DNA of 64,000 nucleotides from Phyto melanocephala (Eukaryota > Arthropoda > Insecta > Diptera > Rhinophoridae), in assembly GCA_941918925.1 (NCBI GenBank), contig OW799237.1, positions 2,833,201 through 2,897,200 of the forward strand, written 5' to 3'. The notes beneath the pieces were generated by a model. It saw only the letters and a program-made list of their open reading frames with translations, had not been told where the DNA came from and searched no databases. The stretch's first letter is position 1. The number at the start of each line of letters is the position of its first letter. This document shows positions 51,509-62,700 of the stretch, piece after piece. Both the position numbers and the translations under genes were made by a program.

Positions 51509-51908
51509 TATATCGTCTAAATTTCTTGATCTTTTTTATTGATTATATATAATTTTTCCAAGCTTGAGATCAACTTTTTTAGGTTTTTTATAAAAAATTA
51601 TTTATTTTAACCAATATTTCGCTACCAAACAATGGGTAGCTTCTTCAGGGTAATATATATACAAATTTTATAAAAACAAAAAACAAATTCAAAACAATTT
51701 CAAATTGAAAAAATATTTTATTAATATTTTTTAATATTTTTTCAATTTGAAATTGTTTTGAATTTGTTTTTTGTTTTTATAAAATTTGTATATATATTAC
51801 CCTGAAGAAGCTACCCATTGTTTGGTAGCGAAATATTGGTTAAAATAAATAATTTTTTATAAAAAACCTAAAAAAGTTGATCTCAAGCTTGGAAAAATCA
51901 TATATAAT
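51509..51908. repeat. Near-perfect ~370-bp palindrome (foldback element)
   Basis: Arms at about 51542-51718 and 51732-51908 are inverse copies with only a few mismatches around a ~13-nt AT centre. Each arm holds CCAAGCTTGAGATCAACTTT, then CCAATATTTCGCTACC, then GGGTAGCTTCTTCAGGGTAA, in inverted orientation in the right arm. Similarity of the left side to 56347-56496 starts earlier, at about 51509. The inner motif, read outward, is CTGAAGA-A-GCTACC-loop-GGTAGC-GAAA. High arm identity points to a recent or conversion-maintained structure. Confidence 0.85.
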
Positions 51909-52080
51909 TTTCTTTCTTTCTTTTTGGAATTTTGTTAATAAACTTCCTATTCGTAGAAGAGTTTCCTACCTTTAGAATATTTATTGATTTTAGAAAATTT
52001 TCAATAAAGTAAAAAGTTTTTAAACCGGTTTCATATATTTGAGAAAATTTTTAAAAAAATTTTTATTCAAGTAAAATATT

Positions 52081-52939
52081 TTTATACCCTTCACACAGTG
52101 AAAAAGGGTATATATAGGTTTGTCATTCCGTGTGAAATTTCTACAATTTTCATTTCCGACCCCATAAAGTATATATTTTCTGAAAGCTTATGAATAGGGG
52201 AGTCGATTAAGCCCTGTCAGTCTGTCCGTCTGTCCGTCTGTCCGTCTGACCGTCTGTCCGTGTGTATGTTGAAATCAACTTTTTGAAGCCCCCCGACATA
52301 GGTTGGACCCGGGTAAGGTATTAAAATATCAGAAATATTCGGGAGCAGATCGGTATTGAAAATCAGAAGCATCGGTACATAAACAATTGAGATATGAGCA
52401 AAAACCCACGACCACCTCGATTTTCTTTTCACAAAAACAACATTACAACAACAACATACATACATACAAACGTGTATACTGGTTAGGGAAAACGTGGCAT
52501 CGAATCCCAGCTGAGCCAAAAAAATTTTTTTTTTAATTTTTTAAAAATTTTTTTTTTTAATTTTTTTTTTATTTTTTATTTAATATATTATATATATTTT
52601 TATTATTTTTTTTTTTAATTTTTTTTTTTAATTTTTTTTTATTTTTTTTTTGTTTTATATATATTATATATGTATATAATAATTTTTTTTTTTTTAATTT
52701 TTTTTTTTAAATTTTTTTTTAAATTTTTTTTTTATTTTTTTTTTTTTTTGTTTTTTTAACATACATACGTGAATTTATAATTTTACAATGGGATGTTTTT
52801 ATATATGTATGTTTTTTATATGTATGTACGTATTTCATATGGGATGAATGGTGATACAAACTACTGTTATTGCATGACTACACGTTGTGAAGGGTATATA
52901 AGATTCGGCACGGCCGAATATAGCGCTCTTACTTGTTTT
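52081..52939 (+). mobile_element. Mini-me-like dipteran repeat, copy B
   Basis: The order of blocks is the same as copy A: ATACCCTTCACACAGTGAAA, TTTGTCATTCCGTGTGAAAT, a longer GTCTGTCCGTCTG run at 52215-52262, a T-rich/TA-rich middle (52513-52760) and the ATTCGGCACGGCCGAAT hairpin with an ACTTGTTTT end. It is closely similar to copy A outside the low-complexity middle, which differs in length, as expected for a microsatellite-seeding repeat. Confidence 0.65.
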
Positions 52940-54341
52940 AATTTCATTTTTTAAATTAAATTTATTTTAATTCGAACTTTTAATGTTTTAAAGACAATAT
53001 TTTTTTCTGGCTTAAGTTTATTTTTGCTTTCAATTCTTCTATACGAAGATATCAGGTTTCTCTATTTGCGATAAGGAAAGAATAAAAAAATTAGATATTC
53101 TAACGGACGTATACAATTATTTTTATGGCTACAAATAGTAAATTGACAGCACTGTTTCTTATGATAACAGCTGGCTTTCGCAATTCGTAGTGAATGCAGT
53201 CCTGCTGAGAGAACACTGTTAAAAAGTTTTTTAAAATGCATGGCTAAATGTAAAAATTCGAACGAATATCTTATTGTTTGGTAAGTTTATCGACAGAAAT
53301 GCTGTTTAAATTTACTAGTCATTGTACATTAAAGAAAGATTAAGATTTTGTGCACCTCATGGGCTAGTATTTCTTAGAACATGATGAGTGGAATATTTGG
53401 TTTAGCAGGTAGACTTAGTAAATATTAAATTAGTTTTTTTTTCTCTTGTTTTAAAGCTGGGATGTCAGCTAAGCTTACAACAAAAAATGCTCTATTTTCT
53501 TCTTTATTTCGATAACAAAACCTAAACAAATAATCGAATGTATTCGCCTCTTAGTTGGTCACATATTACTGAGAATGTTAGAGTTAATTACTTAACTTTC
53601 TGTGCCTCATTAGGAGTAATGAAGTTTTTGCCATATGATGCTTCCAACGCCACATGATACTTGAAACACTATATAAACAATTCCATTGAATTATTTAAAC
53701 GTAAATACACTTCTAAACTGACCATCCCCATCAACCGAATTGACATCACTATATTATTTTCAATGTGTTTTATAAAACGATTAGAGAAATAAATACTTTT
53801 ATTCTCCTTTTTTAATTTTTTTTAACACTGCATAAATCCTTTTGTTTCTAAACATCACATCATATCTGTTATTAAATATTTTTCCATCAATACGAATACA
53901 AAATAAATAAAAACGTATTTATTGTGTCAACTGCATATGTCAGTGCCTTTTATGTTTAAGCTTACAACACAAAACTCATAAATAAGTACACATTTCCAGC
54001 CAACAACCTACACAAACATCGACATGAATTCATGTGTATTATTGTTGTAGTTGCCTCCCATTACAAACGACACTTATTCACCCATACTTGCGAAATTGTA
54101 CTCGTATAAGTGTAAAAAATTACATGTTTCACATACGCCTGTCTGCACTTTGCACCAGTGCATATTCCATAATATAAATACACATAAACTTTAACATTAA
54201 ATTTTGTGTGCAGTGCAAGTGTGTGTGTGTGTGTGTGTGCACAATTACATACAACAAGTGTCCACAAATACGATTGTGAATTATGTCTGTCATGTTTTCA
54301 ACGAACAATCCTACTTATTGTCGTGAAATAGAACATTATTA
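52940..54341. other. AT-rich non-coding DNA
   Basis: A GC-richer stretch at 53500-53700 might be eroded transposon coding sequence but gave no secure motif. A GT microsatellite is at about 54217-54240. Confidence 0.45.
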
Positions 54342-54542
54342 CCCTGCAGATAACGCAACTAGTCCATACACGCTTGTATTGTATACTCTCTAATGGACTA
54401 GGACTTATACAAAGATCAACACTTGTCGTTTTACTACAATCTCTTGTTAAAAATGATATGGTCCATGACTGCATTACATAGAACCATATTGAAAGTAGTC
54501 CATTTAGCTAAAATGTATTGGACTACAATATTATCTGCAGGG
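54342..54542. mobile_element. 201-bp MITE with TIRs CCCTGCAGATAA
   Basis: The left end CCCTGCAGATAACGCAACTA and right end (reverse complement CCCTGCAGATAATATTGTA) form TIRs of at least 12 perfect bases, continuing imperfectly into TAGTCCA. Both sides are flanked by TA. The interior has no coding capacity but carries at least five copies of TAGTCCA/TGGACTA-like motifs in both orientations, as expected for subterminal transposase-binding repeats. The autonomous partner is not in the window. Confidence 0.75.
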
Positions 54543-54544
54543 TA

Positions 54545-55110
54545 TATACAAAAATACACACAAGTATATTTAATATTAATATGACAATTTATTAAATGTC
54601 CTGTAGATTAAAATTTTATATGTAGTCAAACAGGACACATATTCCAAATCTTACACACATTTAATATTAAGTGACAAGTTAGTAGTACAACAACAATTAA
54701 ATGATAACTGCAATAAGAGTGGGTTTGACTGTATTTACGTGTATAAATTTATGTTAGTATTATGGTGAGTTAAGCACAGATTTACCAGCATTATATAGAC
54801 CATGGGCTGCAAGTGACATGTGATCAAATCATCTTTATTACCGATTTTATAACATAAGTTTAATTAAAACACACATTTTTGTATCAAAAGGATATTTCTA
54901 AGCCTCGAAACCAGTGTTGCCAGTCACATAATATGACAGATTTTTACTTTTCTAAAAAATTTTCAGAAAATAAAAAAAGAAACAATAAAAAAAATATTTT
55001 CTAAAAACCTAATTTTTTATATTAAATATTTTTCAATATTAATTATTAGTACCTTTGAGCTTTTTTAATAATATGTAATAGTTTAATTGTTTAATTGTTA
55101 ATGAATAAAA
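54545..55110. other. AT-rich non-coding DNA
   Basis: Nothing recognisable. Confidence 0.5.
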
Positions 55111-55114
55111 ACTC

Positions 55115-55215
55115 GTATCCTGATGATGTTACACAAAGAGGTAGCGAAATATTGGCAAAATAATATAAAATAGAACAAAACAACTTTTTTATTATTGAAA
55201 AGACCTTAAGATTAA
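55115..55215 (+). repeat. Half-copy of foldback family, best hammerhead-like core
   Basis: CTGATGA is at 55120-55126, one extra base at 55127, stem strands GTTAC (55128-55132) and GTAGC (55141-55145), then GAAA (55146-55149). ATATT (55149-55153) can pair with AATAT (55162-55166) to make a 5-bp stem III, followed by A. Text out to GACCTTAAGAT aligns with the right arm at 27281-27350. No inverse arm is present. A stem I is not visible, so activity is doubtful. Confidence 0.55.
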
Positions 55216-55219
55216 AAAA

Positions 55220-55760
55220 ACTTTTACATATTTTTAATGATTAAAAAAATAATTAAATAATATATATTTTCAAACATTCTTGCCCTAGCGTTAGCCTATG
55301 GTAATGCTTTTAGAAGACATTGACACTTAGGCTCTGGAAAGGGTGATGCTCAGATGGAAGGAAGTTCGCTCCTGCAAAATTTCTAAGTCCTTCATGCTTT
55401 GAGTCCCAATCTCTACTCAAAATTGGGTTTCTTTTTGACCGCCTTTGACTATTCTTTAACAACTAGTATAGAAGTTTTTACCGACGAGAAAAAGGGGGAT
55501 CTCAGTTCATCTGTGCGACTGTTGAGATCTATGGGAGAGCAGATATCAAGGTCAATGATACTTCTAGCATCTAAGCGGTTTCTTACTGGCTGATTCTACC
55601 GGAAATCAGGGTAAGTTTTTAATAGGGAGGCTTTTTATTTGTTTTTCTTCTTTTTCAGGGTATGGCAATAGGTTTGAGGGTCTTCGAGTAAAGGCGAGCA
55701 ACTTATCTTATCCATTATACCCTTTTCTAGAGGTTTTGTCTCTAAATGATAAATTTAAGA
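55220..55760. other. Unassigned, partly GC-richer segment
   Basis: 55270-55700 is less AT-rich than its flanks and has a 64-codon open frame at 55399-55593, but with no recognised motif, splice context or repeat partner. It may be an old transposon relic. Confidence 0.35.
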
Positions 55761-55764
55761 TTTA

Positions 55765-56290
55765 CTCGGTGGGCCGAAAGTCACCATAAGCTTGGAAAAT
55801 GTATCTTTTTCTTTTATATATTTTTTTCAGATCTGAAGTATAAATAATAGGGAAGTATAAATAATAGGGAAGTATAAATAATAGGGAGGTTCACATCTTG
55901 ACAAAAAACCACAATAATAGAAATTTATTATGAATTATATCAGCGATCAAATATTTTAAGACAAAGGGCATATCGTCGATACACAATAAAACTTTTAAAT
56001 ACAATTTTTTGGAAGAAATAATTTTTTTTAATTCGAAATTTAATTGACCAGTGTATATATAGTTGTTTACCAAATAAGTCAGCACCCTGTTATTTTCTTT
56101 GGTTGGTGTTATTTGAAGGACGATTATATGTGAAAAAGCCTGAAACAATCCTTGAACTAAATGCCAGTATTGTTGTTGAAAGTCGAAAACTACAGTTTGA
56201 TATTTTAAAAAATGTTGTGAAAAATACTCTAAGTCAAACGAGCCCATTATTGTGAAGCTGCAAGAATCTCCATTTTGTATATATTTTATA
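55765..56290 (+). mobile_element. Internally deleted Tc1/mariner copy
   Basis: It starts CTCGGTGGGCCGAAAGTC after a TA, matching the 5' end family of 7285 and the right end of 1973-3746. The shared 'ttcacat...atcagcgatcaa' text follows at about 55888-55950. Transposase codons reappear only for the C-terminus (about 56110-56260), where KKPETILELNASIVVE and FDILKNVVKNTL are readable, followed by stops. The central catalytic region is missing, so this is a deletion derivative. A 17-bp unit (GAAGTATAAATAATAGG) is repeated three times at 55835-55885. The right TIR is not found. Confidence 0.6.
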
Positions 56291-56346
56291 ATTGAAAAAA
56301 AAAAATTTTTTAAATATCACAGACAAAAATATTGCTTAAAATTTTT

Positions 56347-56496
56347 TATATATCGTCTAAATTTCTTGATATTTTTTATTGATTATATATGATTTTTCCA
56401 AGCTTGAGATCAACTTTTTTAGTTTTTTTATAAAAAATTATTTATTTTAACCAATATTTCGCTACCAAACAATGGGTAGCTTCTTCAGGGTAATAT
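56347..56496 (-). repeat. Half-copy of the 51.5-kb foldback arm
   Basis: About 150 bp nearly identical to 51507-51656, including ATCGTCTAAATTTCTTGAT, CCAAGCTTGAGATCAACTTT and CCAATATTTCGCTACC, ending at the same TAATAT. The second arm is absent, which shows the family also exists as single arms. Confidence 0.8.
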
Positions 56497-56499
56497 GTT

Positions 56500-57490
56500 A
56501 AAATTTTTTAATTAAATTTCTAATTAATATATTTATAAAGTTGAATTATATTTGTAATTAATGTAAATAATTTTTTCAATTGATAACAATATAATGTTTT
56601 AGAGAACTTTGAAATTTCTGTCAGTTGAATATTAAATTAATTGAAAAAGAAAATTAAAAAAAAATATTTTTGTCAAGATTTGATGTTCAAGGATAAGTTT
56701 AACAAAATTTTAATAATCAGGGGAGGTGAATAATAAAATAATAGTGGCCAGCCAGTAGATTAAAGTTCAAGTAAGTTCATACATAAGTAGCAAAAAAAAA
56801 CCCGACATTTTCCTAATATAATACAGAGGTTGAACTTTATTGCAGATGTGACTTAAGTCAATATGCCTTGCAGCCCAATACATTCTGTTGGATTCGAAAC
56901 TTAATAGGTATGTAATTACCTGAATTCCTTTCCTCGGTTTGATCAAGATTTCTTAACAGTAAAATTTATTCGTGCCTAGGTCGAGGAAAATATGACATTT
57001 GGTTGAGCCACCAGTTATGTATGTATGTATAATATGTTTTATTGCAAACATTTCTTTGTGCGTAGGTCAAAGATGCACCACCACATTTGCTTTTAAAAAT
57101 ATGATGTTTTATTTTACCAATGGTTCTTGAATATGTTATATTGTTTATATTTTTATTCGTATAAAAAATATTTTAGGTTTATTAAAGGCTTGTTTGACAA
57201 ATTTCTGTACAACATCTGTCAAATAAGCTTTTAATAATAATAAACCTAAAATATATTTTATTAATACGGCAGTTATGCTCTTTGTTTTTCTTATAATTAA
57301 AATAATGCCAAATGTAAGAAAATACATGTGTACGTATGTATGTATGTGTATATATTTATTTAAAATTGTTTCAATCATTAATATTACTGACACAATAAAT
57401 ACTTTATTTAAATTAATCCAAAATTTCAATTATAGGCGGGATTAAAATAATTAAAAATAATTATATATTCATATTTTATTCGAACTTTAC
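56500..57490. other. AT-rich non-coding DNA
   Basis: No gene recognised. A GTAT microsatellite lies at about 57016-57032 and another near 57335. Confidence 0.5.
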
Positions 57491-57493
57491 TAT

Positions 57494-57615
57494 AAATTAA
57501 ATTTTTAATGTAAACCATTTTTTATTTTGGCTAAAGTTCATTTATTCTTTCATTTAATTTTATAATTCAAATTTAATTAAAAAATAAAAAATGGTTCACA
57601 CTAAAAATTTAATTA
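57494..57615. repeat. Inverted repeat, ~35-bp arms
   Basis: AAATTAAATTTTTAATGTAA with ACCATTTTTTATTTT (57494-57528) is the inverse of 57581-57615 with a few mismatches, separated by about 50 bp. It can form a stable hairpin and may be a MITE remnant. Confidence 0.6.
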
Positions 57616-57619
57616 ATTA

Positions 57620-58564
57620 AAAATATTTTTAAAAATGATAGAAATTTTAATTTCTTTTTTAATACTGTTTTACTTGATATCTTACGCAATATATTTTCAA
57701 TTGAAACTATTAATTTTCATTTAATTAATAGTATCATTTTAATGATTGGAGCAATATTAAACAAAATTTTCATTAATAGTAATAATTTCGTAATTGAAAT
57801 TCATATTTATTTTTTTCTGTGTATAAAAAGGAAACGAACGAACGATGATTTTGAATGACTATATTAGACGTATTGATTTTTAACCCTGAATGCATAATTT
57901 GTAAAATTTTGCTTTACTATTTAAGTTGTAACAAATATAAGCTTTTGTGATCAGTTTTTTCTTACACATTAAACGAACGAGGCCCATGGTGTCTTTGCTT
58001 GATCCTGTTTTGAACGTTTTGATTTTTAACCCTGAATGAACTTGTTGTTCAATTTTGCTTAACAATTTAAGTAATAAAGAATATTAACTTTTGTAATTAG
58101 TTTTTTTTACTCCAAGTCTACAGGTAGTCTAGGCAGATATTCTTTGCTTAGCAATGAAGCTATTCGACACAAATAATTCTTATTTAACTTCTTTTAAACT
58201 TAATCATTACAAAGTTTTTCTTTAAAATTTAGACGTCTGCCTCATAAACTTCATTCTTTAACAAATCCTTAAAAAAGTTTCATTCGTTAATGATATTTAC
58301 AACCAACACGGTATCACCGATCAAAGAGTGCTGATGATGAACTCGTAGCTGGTTATGAAAATCCATTCCACTCGGCTGGTGTCGGTAAAACATACATAGA
58401 TTTTTCTTTCATATCACATTATTAGAAAATTCTTTGTAAAAAATAAGAATGTGTAAAAAATTTAACTCAAGCCTGTTTAAAATTTGAATATTAGTTTAGA
58501 TATTAAAAATAAATAAATAAATAAATAAATAAAAGTTCGATAATAAATAAAAAAATTAAAAAAA
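57620..58564. other. AT-rich non-coding DNA
   Basis: A 60-bp degenerate duplication with 'tttttaaccctgaatg' occurs at about 57875 and 58025. An AAAT microsatellite is at 58505-58533. Confidence 0.45.
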
Positions 58565-59455
58565 AAACAAGTAAGAGCGCTAAATTCGGCCGTGCCGAAT
58601 CTTATATACCCTTTACAACGTGTAGTCATGCAATAACATTCGTTTGTATCACCATTCATCCCATATGAAATACGTACATACATATAAAAAACACACATAT
58701 ATAAAAACATCCCATTGTAAAATTAGAAATTATGTTAAAAAAAAAAATTTTAAAAAAATTAAAAAAAAAATTTAAATAAAATTAGAAAAATAATAATTAA
58801 AATATATACGTATGTATGTTACAACAAAAATGATAAAAAAAAAATTAAAAAAAAAATAATTAAAATATAAATAATATAGTAAATAAAAAATAAAAAAAAT
58901 TAATAAAAAAAAATTAAAAAAAAAATAAAAAAAAAATTTTTAAAAATAATAATAAAAATATAAATAATATATTAAATAAGAAATAAAAAAATAAATAAAA
59001 AAAATTAAAAAAATAAATATAAAAAATATAAAAAAAATATTTTTTGGCTCAGCTGGAATTCGATGCCACGTTTTCTCTATCCAGTATACACGTTTGTATG
59101 TATGTATGTATGTTTGTGAAAAAAATCAAGGTGGTCGTGGGTTTTTGCTCATATCTCAGTTCTTTATCTACCAATATTTCTGATTTTCAATACCGATCTA
59201 CTCCCGAATATTTCTGATATTTTAATACCTCACCCGGGTCCAAGCAATGTCGGGGGGCTTCAAAAAGTTGATTTAAACATACACACGGACAGACGGTCAG
59301 ACGGACATACTGACAGACTGACAGAGCTTAATCGACTCCCCTATTCATAAGCTTTCAGAAAATATATACTTTATGGGATCGGAAATGAAAATTGTAGAAA
59401 TTTCACACGGAATGACAAACCTATATGTATATACCCTTTTTCACTGTGTTAAGGG
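58565..59455 (-). mobile_element. Mini-me-like dipteran repeat, copy C
   Basis: Reverse orientation relative to copies A and B: it starts with ACAAGTAAGAGCGCTAAATT and the ATTCGGCCGTGCCGAAT hairpin, has an A-rich/TA-rich middle (58738-59040), then the GTCY block in complement (about 59280-59330) and the CACTGTGT-AAGGG end. The last bases are cut off at 59455/59456 by the LTR of the BEL/Pao element, so the repeat's terminal few bases should lie beyond the far end of that element. Confidence 0.65.
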
Positions 59456-59739
59456 TGTTGGTGAACTGACGTAGCTGGCCCGGATGCCAACTATTCCTAA
59501 CGTTTGCCTGGAGATTACTCCACCAGACCCGAAATAATTACACGTACCACAATTATTTGCTTATTAATATTTGTATTTATTTATAAATAATGAGAGCGGA
59601 CTGTATTTGTTTATGTGAGACACTTGTTGACAACTAAAACTTGTGTGTGTAGAGAAATGTATGTGAAGTAAAGTTACATGAGTGATTTAGTTAGGTTGTA
59701 TTTAAGGGAAGTTTGATACAAGGGAATGGTTCCTCAACA
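59456..59739 (-). repeat. 3' LTR of BEL/Pao element (284 bp)
   Basis: Read on the element's strand it begins TGTTGAGGAACC and ends GTTCACCAACA, that is TGTTG...CAACA, the expected TG...CA form. It follows the coding region by 25 bases and directly follows a purine/GC-rich tract. A TATTTATAAATAAATA segment on the element's strand, overlapping an AATAAA, is a candidate promoter or polyadenylation region. The matching 5' LTR is outside the window, so the boundaries are inferred from the ends and from the break in the adjoining mini-me repeat. Confidence 0.75.
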
Positions 59740-59753
59740 TCCCGGCCGGCCCT
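59740..59753 (-). other. Candidate polypurine tract
   Basis: On the element's strand AGGGCCGGCCGGGA immediately precedes the LTR start TGTTGAGG. Position is right for the plus-strand primer of an LTR retrotransposon, although it includes some pyrimidines. Confidence 0.5.
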
Positions 59754-59764
59754 GAAATAATGTT

Positions 59765-62700
59765 TCAGCATATTGGTAGTTTCACAATTTTAACTATTGG
59801 TCTGGTCATCATGCCGTGTGAGGTTCGTAGTAGTACAGCTCTTACCAATCCGTCGCTACCAGGAAAAGTTTCAGTAACACGCGCGCTAATCCACGTTGCG
59901 GGAGGAGAGTTGTCCTCTTTTACCAGCACGATATCGCCGATTGTGATGTTCGGATTAGGGTTTTGCCATTTGGGACGTTGTTGTAGAGACGTTAAGTATT
60001 CTTTACGCCACCTACGCCAGAATCCCTGATACATGCATTGTATGTGCTGCCAGTAATCAAGTCTGTTGATTTTTACCTCTGAAAGATTACCTTCAGGTAC
60101 CATTGTAGTTGGTCTACCAATTAAGAAATGAGATGGCGAGAGGTAGCCAATGTCCGTGTCGGGAGCAGACCCTAGTGGTCTAGAATTGATGACTGCTTCT
60201 ATCTGCGTAAGAAGTGTATGCATTTGTTCAAACGTTAGTATAGTCGAACCAATAACGCGTCGTAAATGGAGCTTTACAGAGCGTACACCTGACTCCCAGA
60301 TGCCACCCCAGTGTGGCGAATATGGAGGGATGAAATTCCATTTAATATCCTCTTTGGCTAAGGCTGCAGTGATTGTGTTGTTGTGATCCTCAGATTGTAG
60401 TTGTTGATACATATCGTTCAGTTTGCGTTTGGCGCCGACGAAGTTCTTACCATTGTCACTGTATATCGATGAACATTTACCACGACGTGCCATAAATCGA
60501 CGTAGAGCGGCCAAAAAGCATTCCGTACTTAAATCCGTTGCCAATTCCAGATGAATTGCAGAAGTCACCATACATACGAATAGGCATATATAGCCTTTTG
60601 ATGTTTGCCTAATGCGACCTCGATGAATTTTAAGAGTGAAAGGACCCGCATAGTCGCAACCAGTGTTTTCAAATGGGAACGCCTGTCGTACCCGTACCTT
60701 TGGAAGATCAGCCATCCGCTGTTGTGTAACGTGTTGAGCTTGTCGAAAGCATTTCAAGCAGTTGTGAGTAAGTTTACGTATTAAATTTCTGGCTCCAATA
60801 ACCCAATAACGTTGACGTACAATTACAAAGAGCGCAGATATACCAGGATGTAGATTTTTTACGTGTTCCTCGTGCAAAATAAGACTAGTTATTTTATGGT
60901 GCTTTGGTAAAACTATCGGATGTTGAACATTCGTTGAAAGCTCCGAGTTAGAGATGCGTCCACCGACCCTTATAAGTCCATTGTCGTCGATAAATGGTGA
61001 TAGTTGACTTAGTCCAGAATCACGACATATATCCTTTTTGCCGGTGAAGAAACATTCTTGTGCCATCTTGAGAATAATAATTTTGCCTTCTTGAATTTCC
61101 TTATAAGTTAGTTTTTGAGCAGGAATTTTGATTCCGTGTACATACAGGTTGATGAAACGTTTTACGTAGCCAGCTATACGTATAAGTTTGTACCAATGAG
61201 AGACGTTCGCAAGAGCAGATTCCATAGCATGAATATTACGACCATCAGGTCTTGACGTTGTTGTAAGATATGAAACCTTTTCCGCATTAGTCTTTACTTC
61301 AGCTTTTACGTTAATATTATCAAACGAAGGTTGTATATTTCCAAATGAATTAAATTCTTGTTGAATTTTCAAAAACGATGGACCCGACCACCAAAGATCA
61401 AGCTCGAGCAGTTGGTCAGCCATTATACCTCGAGATGCACAGTCCGCAGGATTCTGCTTGCCACTCACATGTCTCCATACATTGCGTGGCAGAGTTTCTA
61501 AAATTTCGGACGTGCGGTTTCCTACAAACGTTTTTAGTTTGGTTGGTTGCATAGACAGCCATGATAAAACCACTGTAGAATCACACCATGCGTAGATTTC
61601 AATTTGTTGATGAGGAAGTGACGATATAATTGACTTCATTAAACGTGCGAGAAGCAGAGCTCCGCATAATTCCAATCTAGGTAAAGAAATTTGTTTCAGC
61701 GGTGCTACGCGAGTCTTCGATGCCACTAAGTTGACACAAAAATATCCATTTTCATCCTTAAATCTACAATAAATGACCGCAGAATATGCCTTAGTAGAGG
61801 CATCACTAAAACCGTGAAGTTGAATGTTTGATTCAGCATTCGGTACATATCGAGGTAACCTTAACTTAGACAGATTCTGTAAATCGTCCCTGTAGCTAAG
61901 CCACTGTTTTGCTAAGCTACCCGGCAGTGGTTCGTCCCATTGTAGATTAAGTAACCACAATTGTTGAAAAAGTATCTTAAATTTTATTACGACAGGAGAA
62001 ACCAAACCAAGAGGGTCGAAGATTCGTGAAACGTCCGATATAACCTTTCGTTTTGACGCATTTGTAGCGTCACCCAAGTTGACTCTATATTGTATGCAAT
62101 CCTCGTATGCGTTCCAATAAATGCCTAGAACCTTTGCTGCATTATCCACATTTCTTTTCAAAAAGTCATGTTCTTCATCCTTAGATAGGGCTATGTCTGC
62201 ACAATTCGACATCCATTTACTTAACTCGAGTCCGGCTTGTGAAAGTAGATCAATGAGTTCCGCTTGCCTTAACATAAGTTCTTGAGCCGAGGAGGCCCCC
62301 GTTAGAACATCGTCAACGTAGAAATCTTCAAGTAGAATCTTTGACGCCTTAGGATGAGACTCCTTGTAGTCCCTTGCTAACTGTTCCAACACCCTTACAG
62401 ACAAATATGGTGCGGACGCTGTTCCGTATGTGACGGTACATAATTGAAAATGTTTCAGAACGTCGGTTGGATTTTCTCTCCAGAGAATTCGCTGAAAATC
62501 CCGATGATCTTCCGAAACCCAAATTTGGCGAAACATTTTGATGATATCTGCCGAAAAGACAACCTTATGCAAACGAAAACGAAAACATACCGCAAATAAA
62601 TTACGTTGAATTGATGGGCCGACTTGTAGCTTGTCATTTAGTGAGACATTATCTGCATCCTGAAATGAGCCATCAAACACTACCCGTAATTTAGTACCGA

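Noticed and set aside
53500..53700. Possible non-LTR ORF2 C-terminal relic
   Set aside because: A few residues look suggestive, but no motif is secure and frames are heavily broken.
55835..55885. Three 17-bp direct repeats as a possible CRISPR-like array
   Set aside because: Units are contiguous without spacers, in eukaryotic DNA, within a mariner remnant.
59760..60386. Plus-strand open frames opposite the BEL/Pao gene
   Set aside because: They are shadows of the long minus-strand polyprotein; the same applies to 62455-62637, 62833-63129 and 63580-63762.
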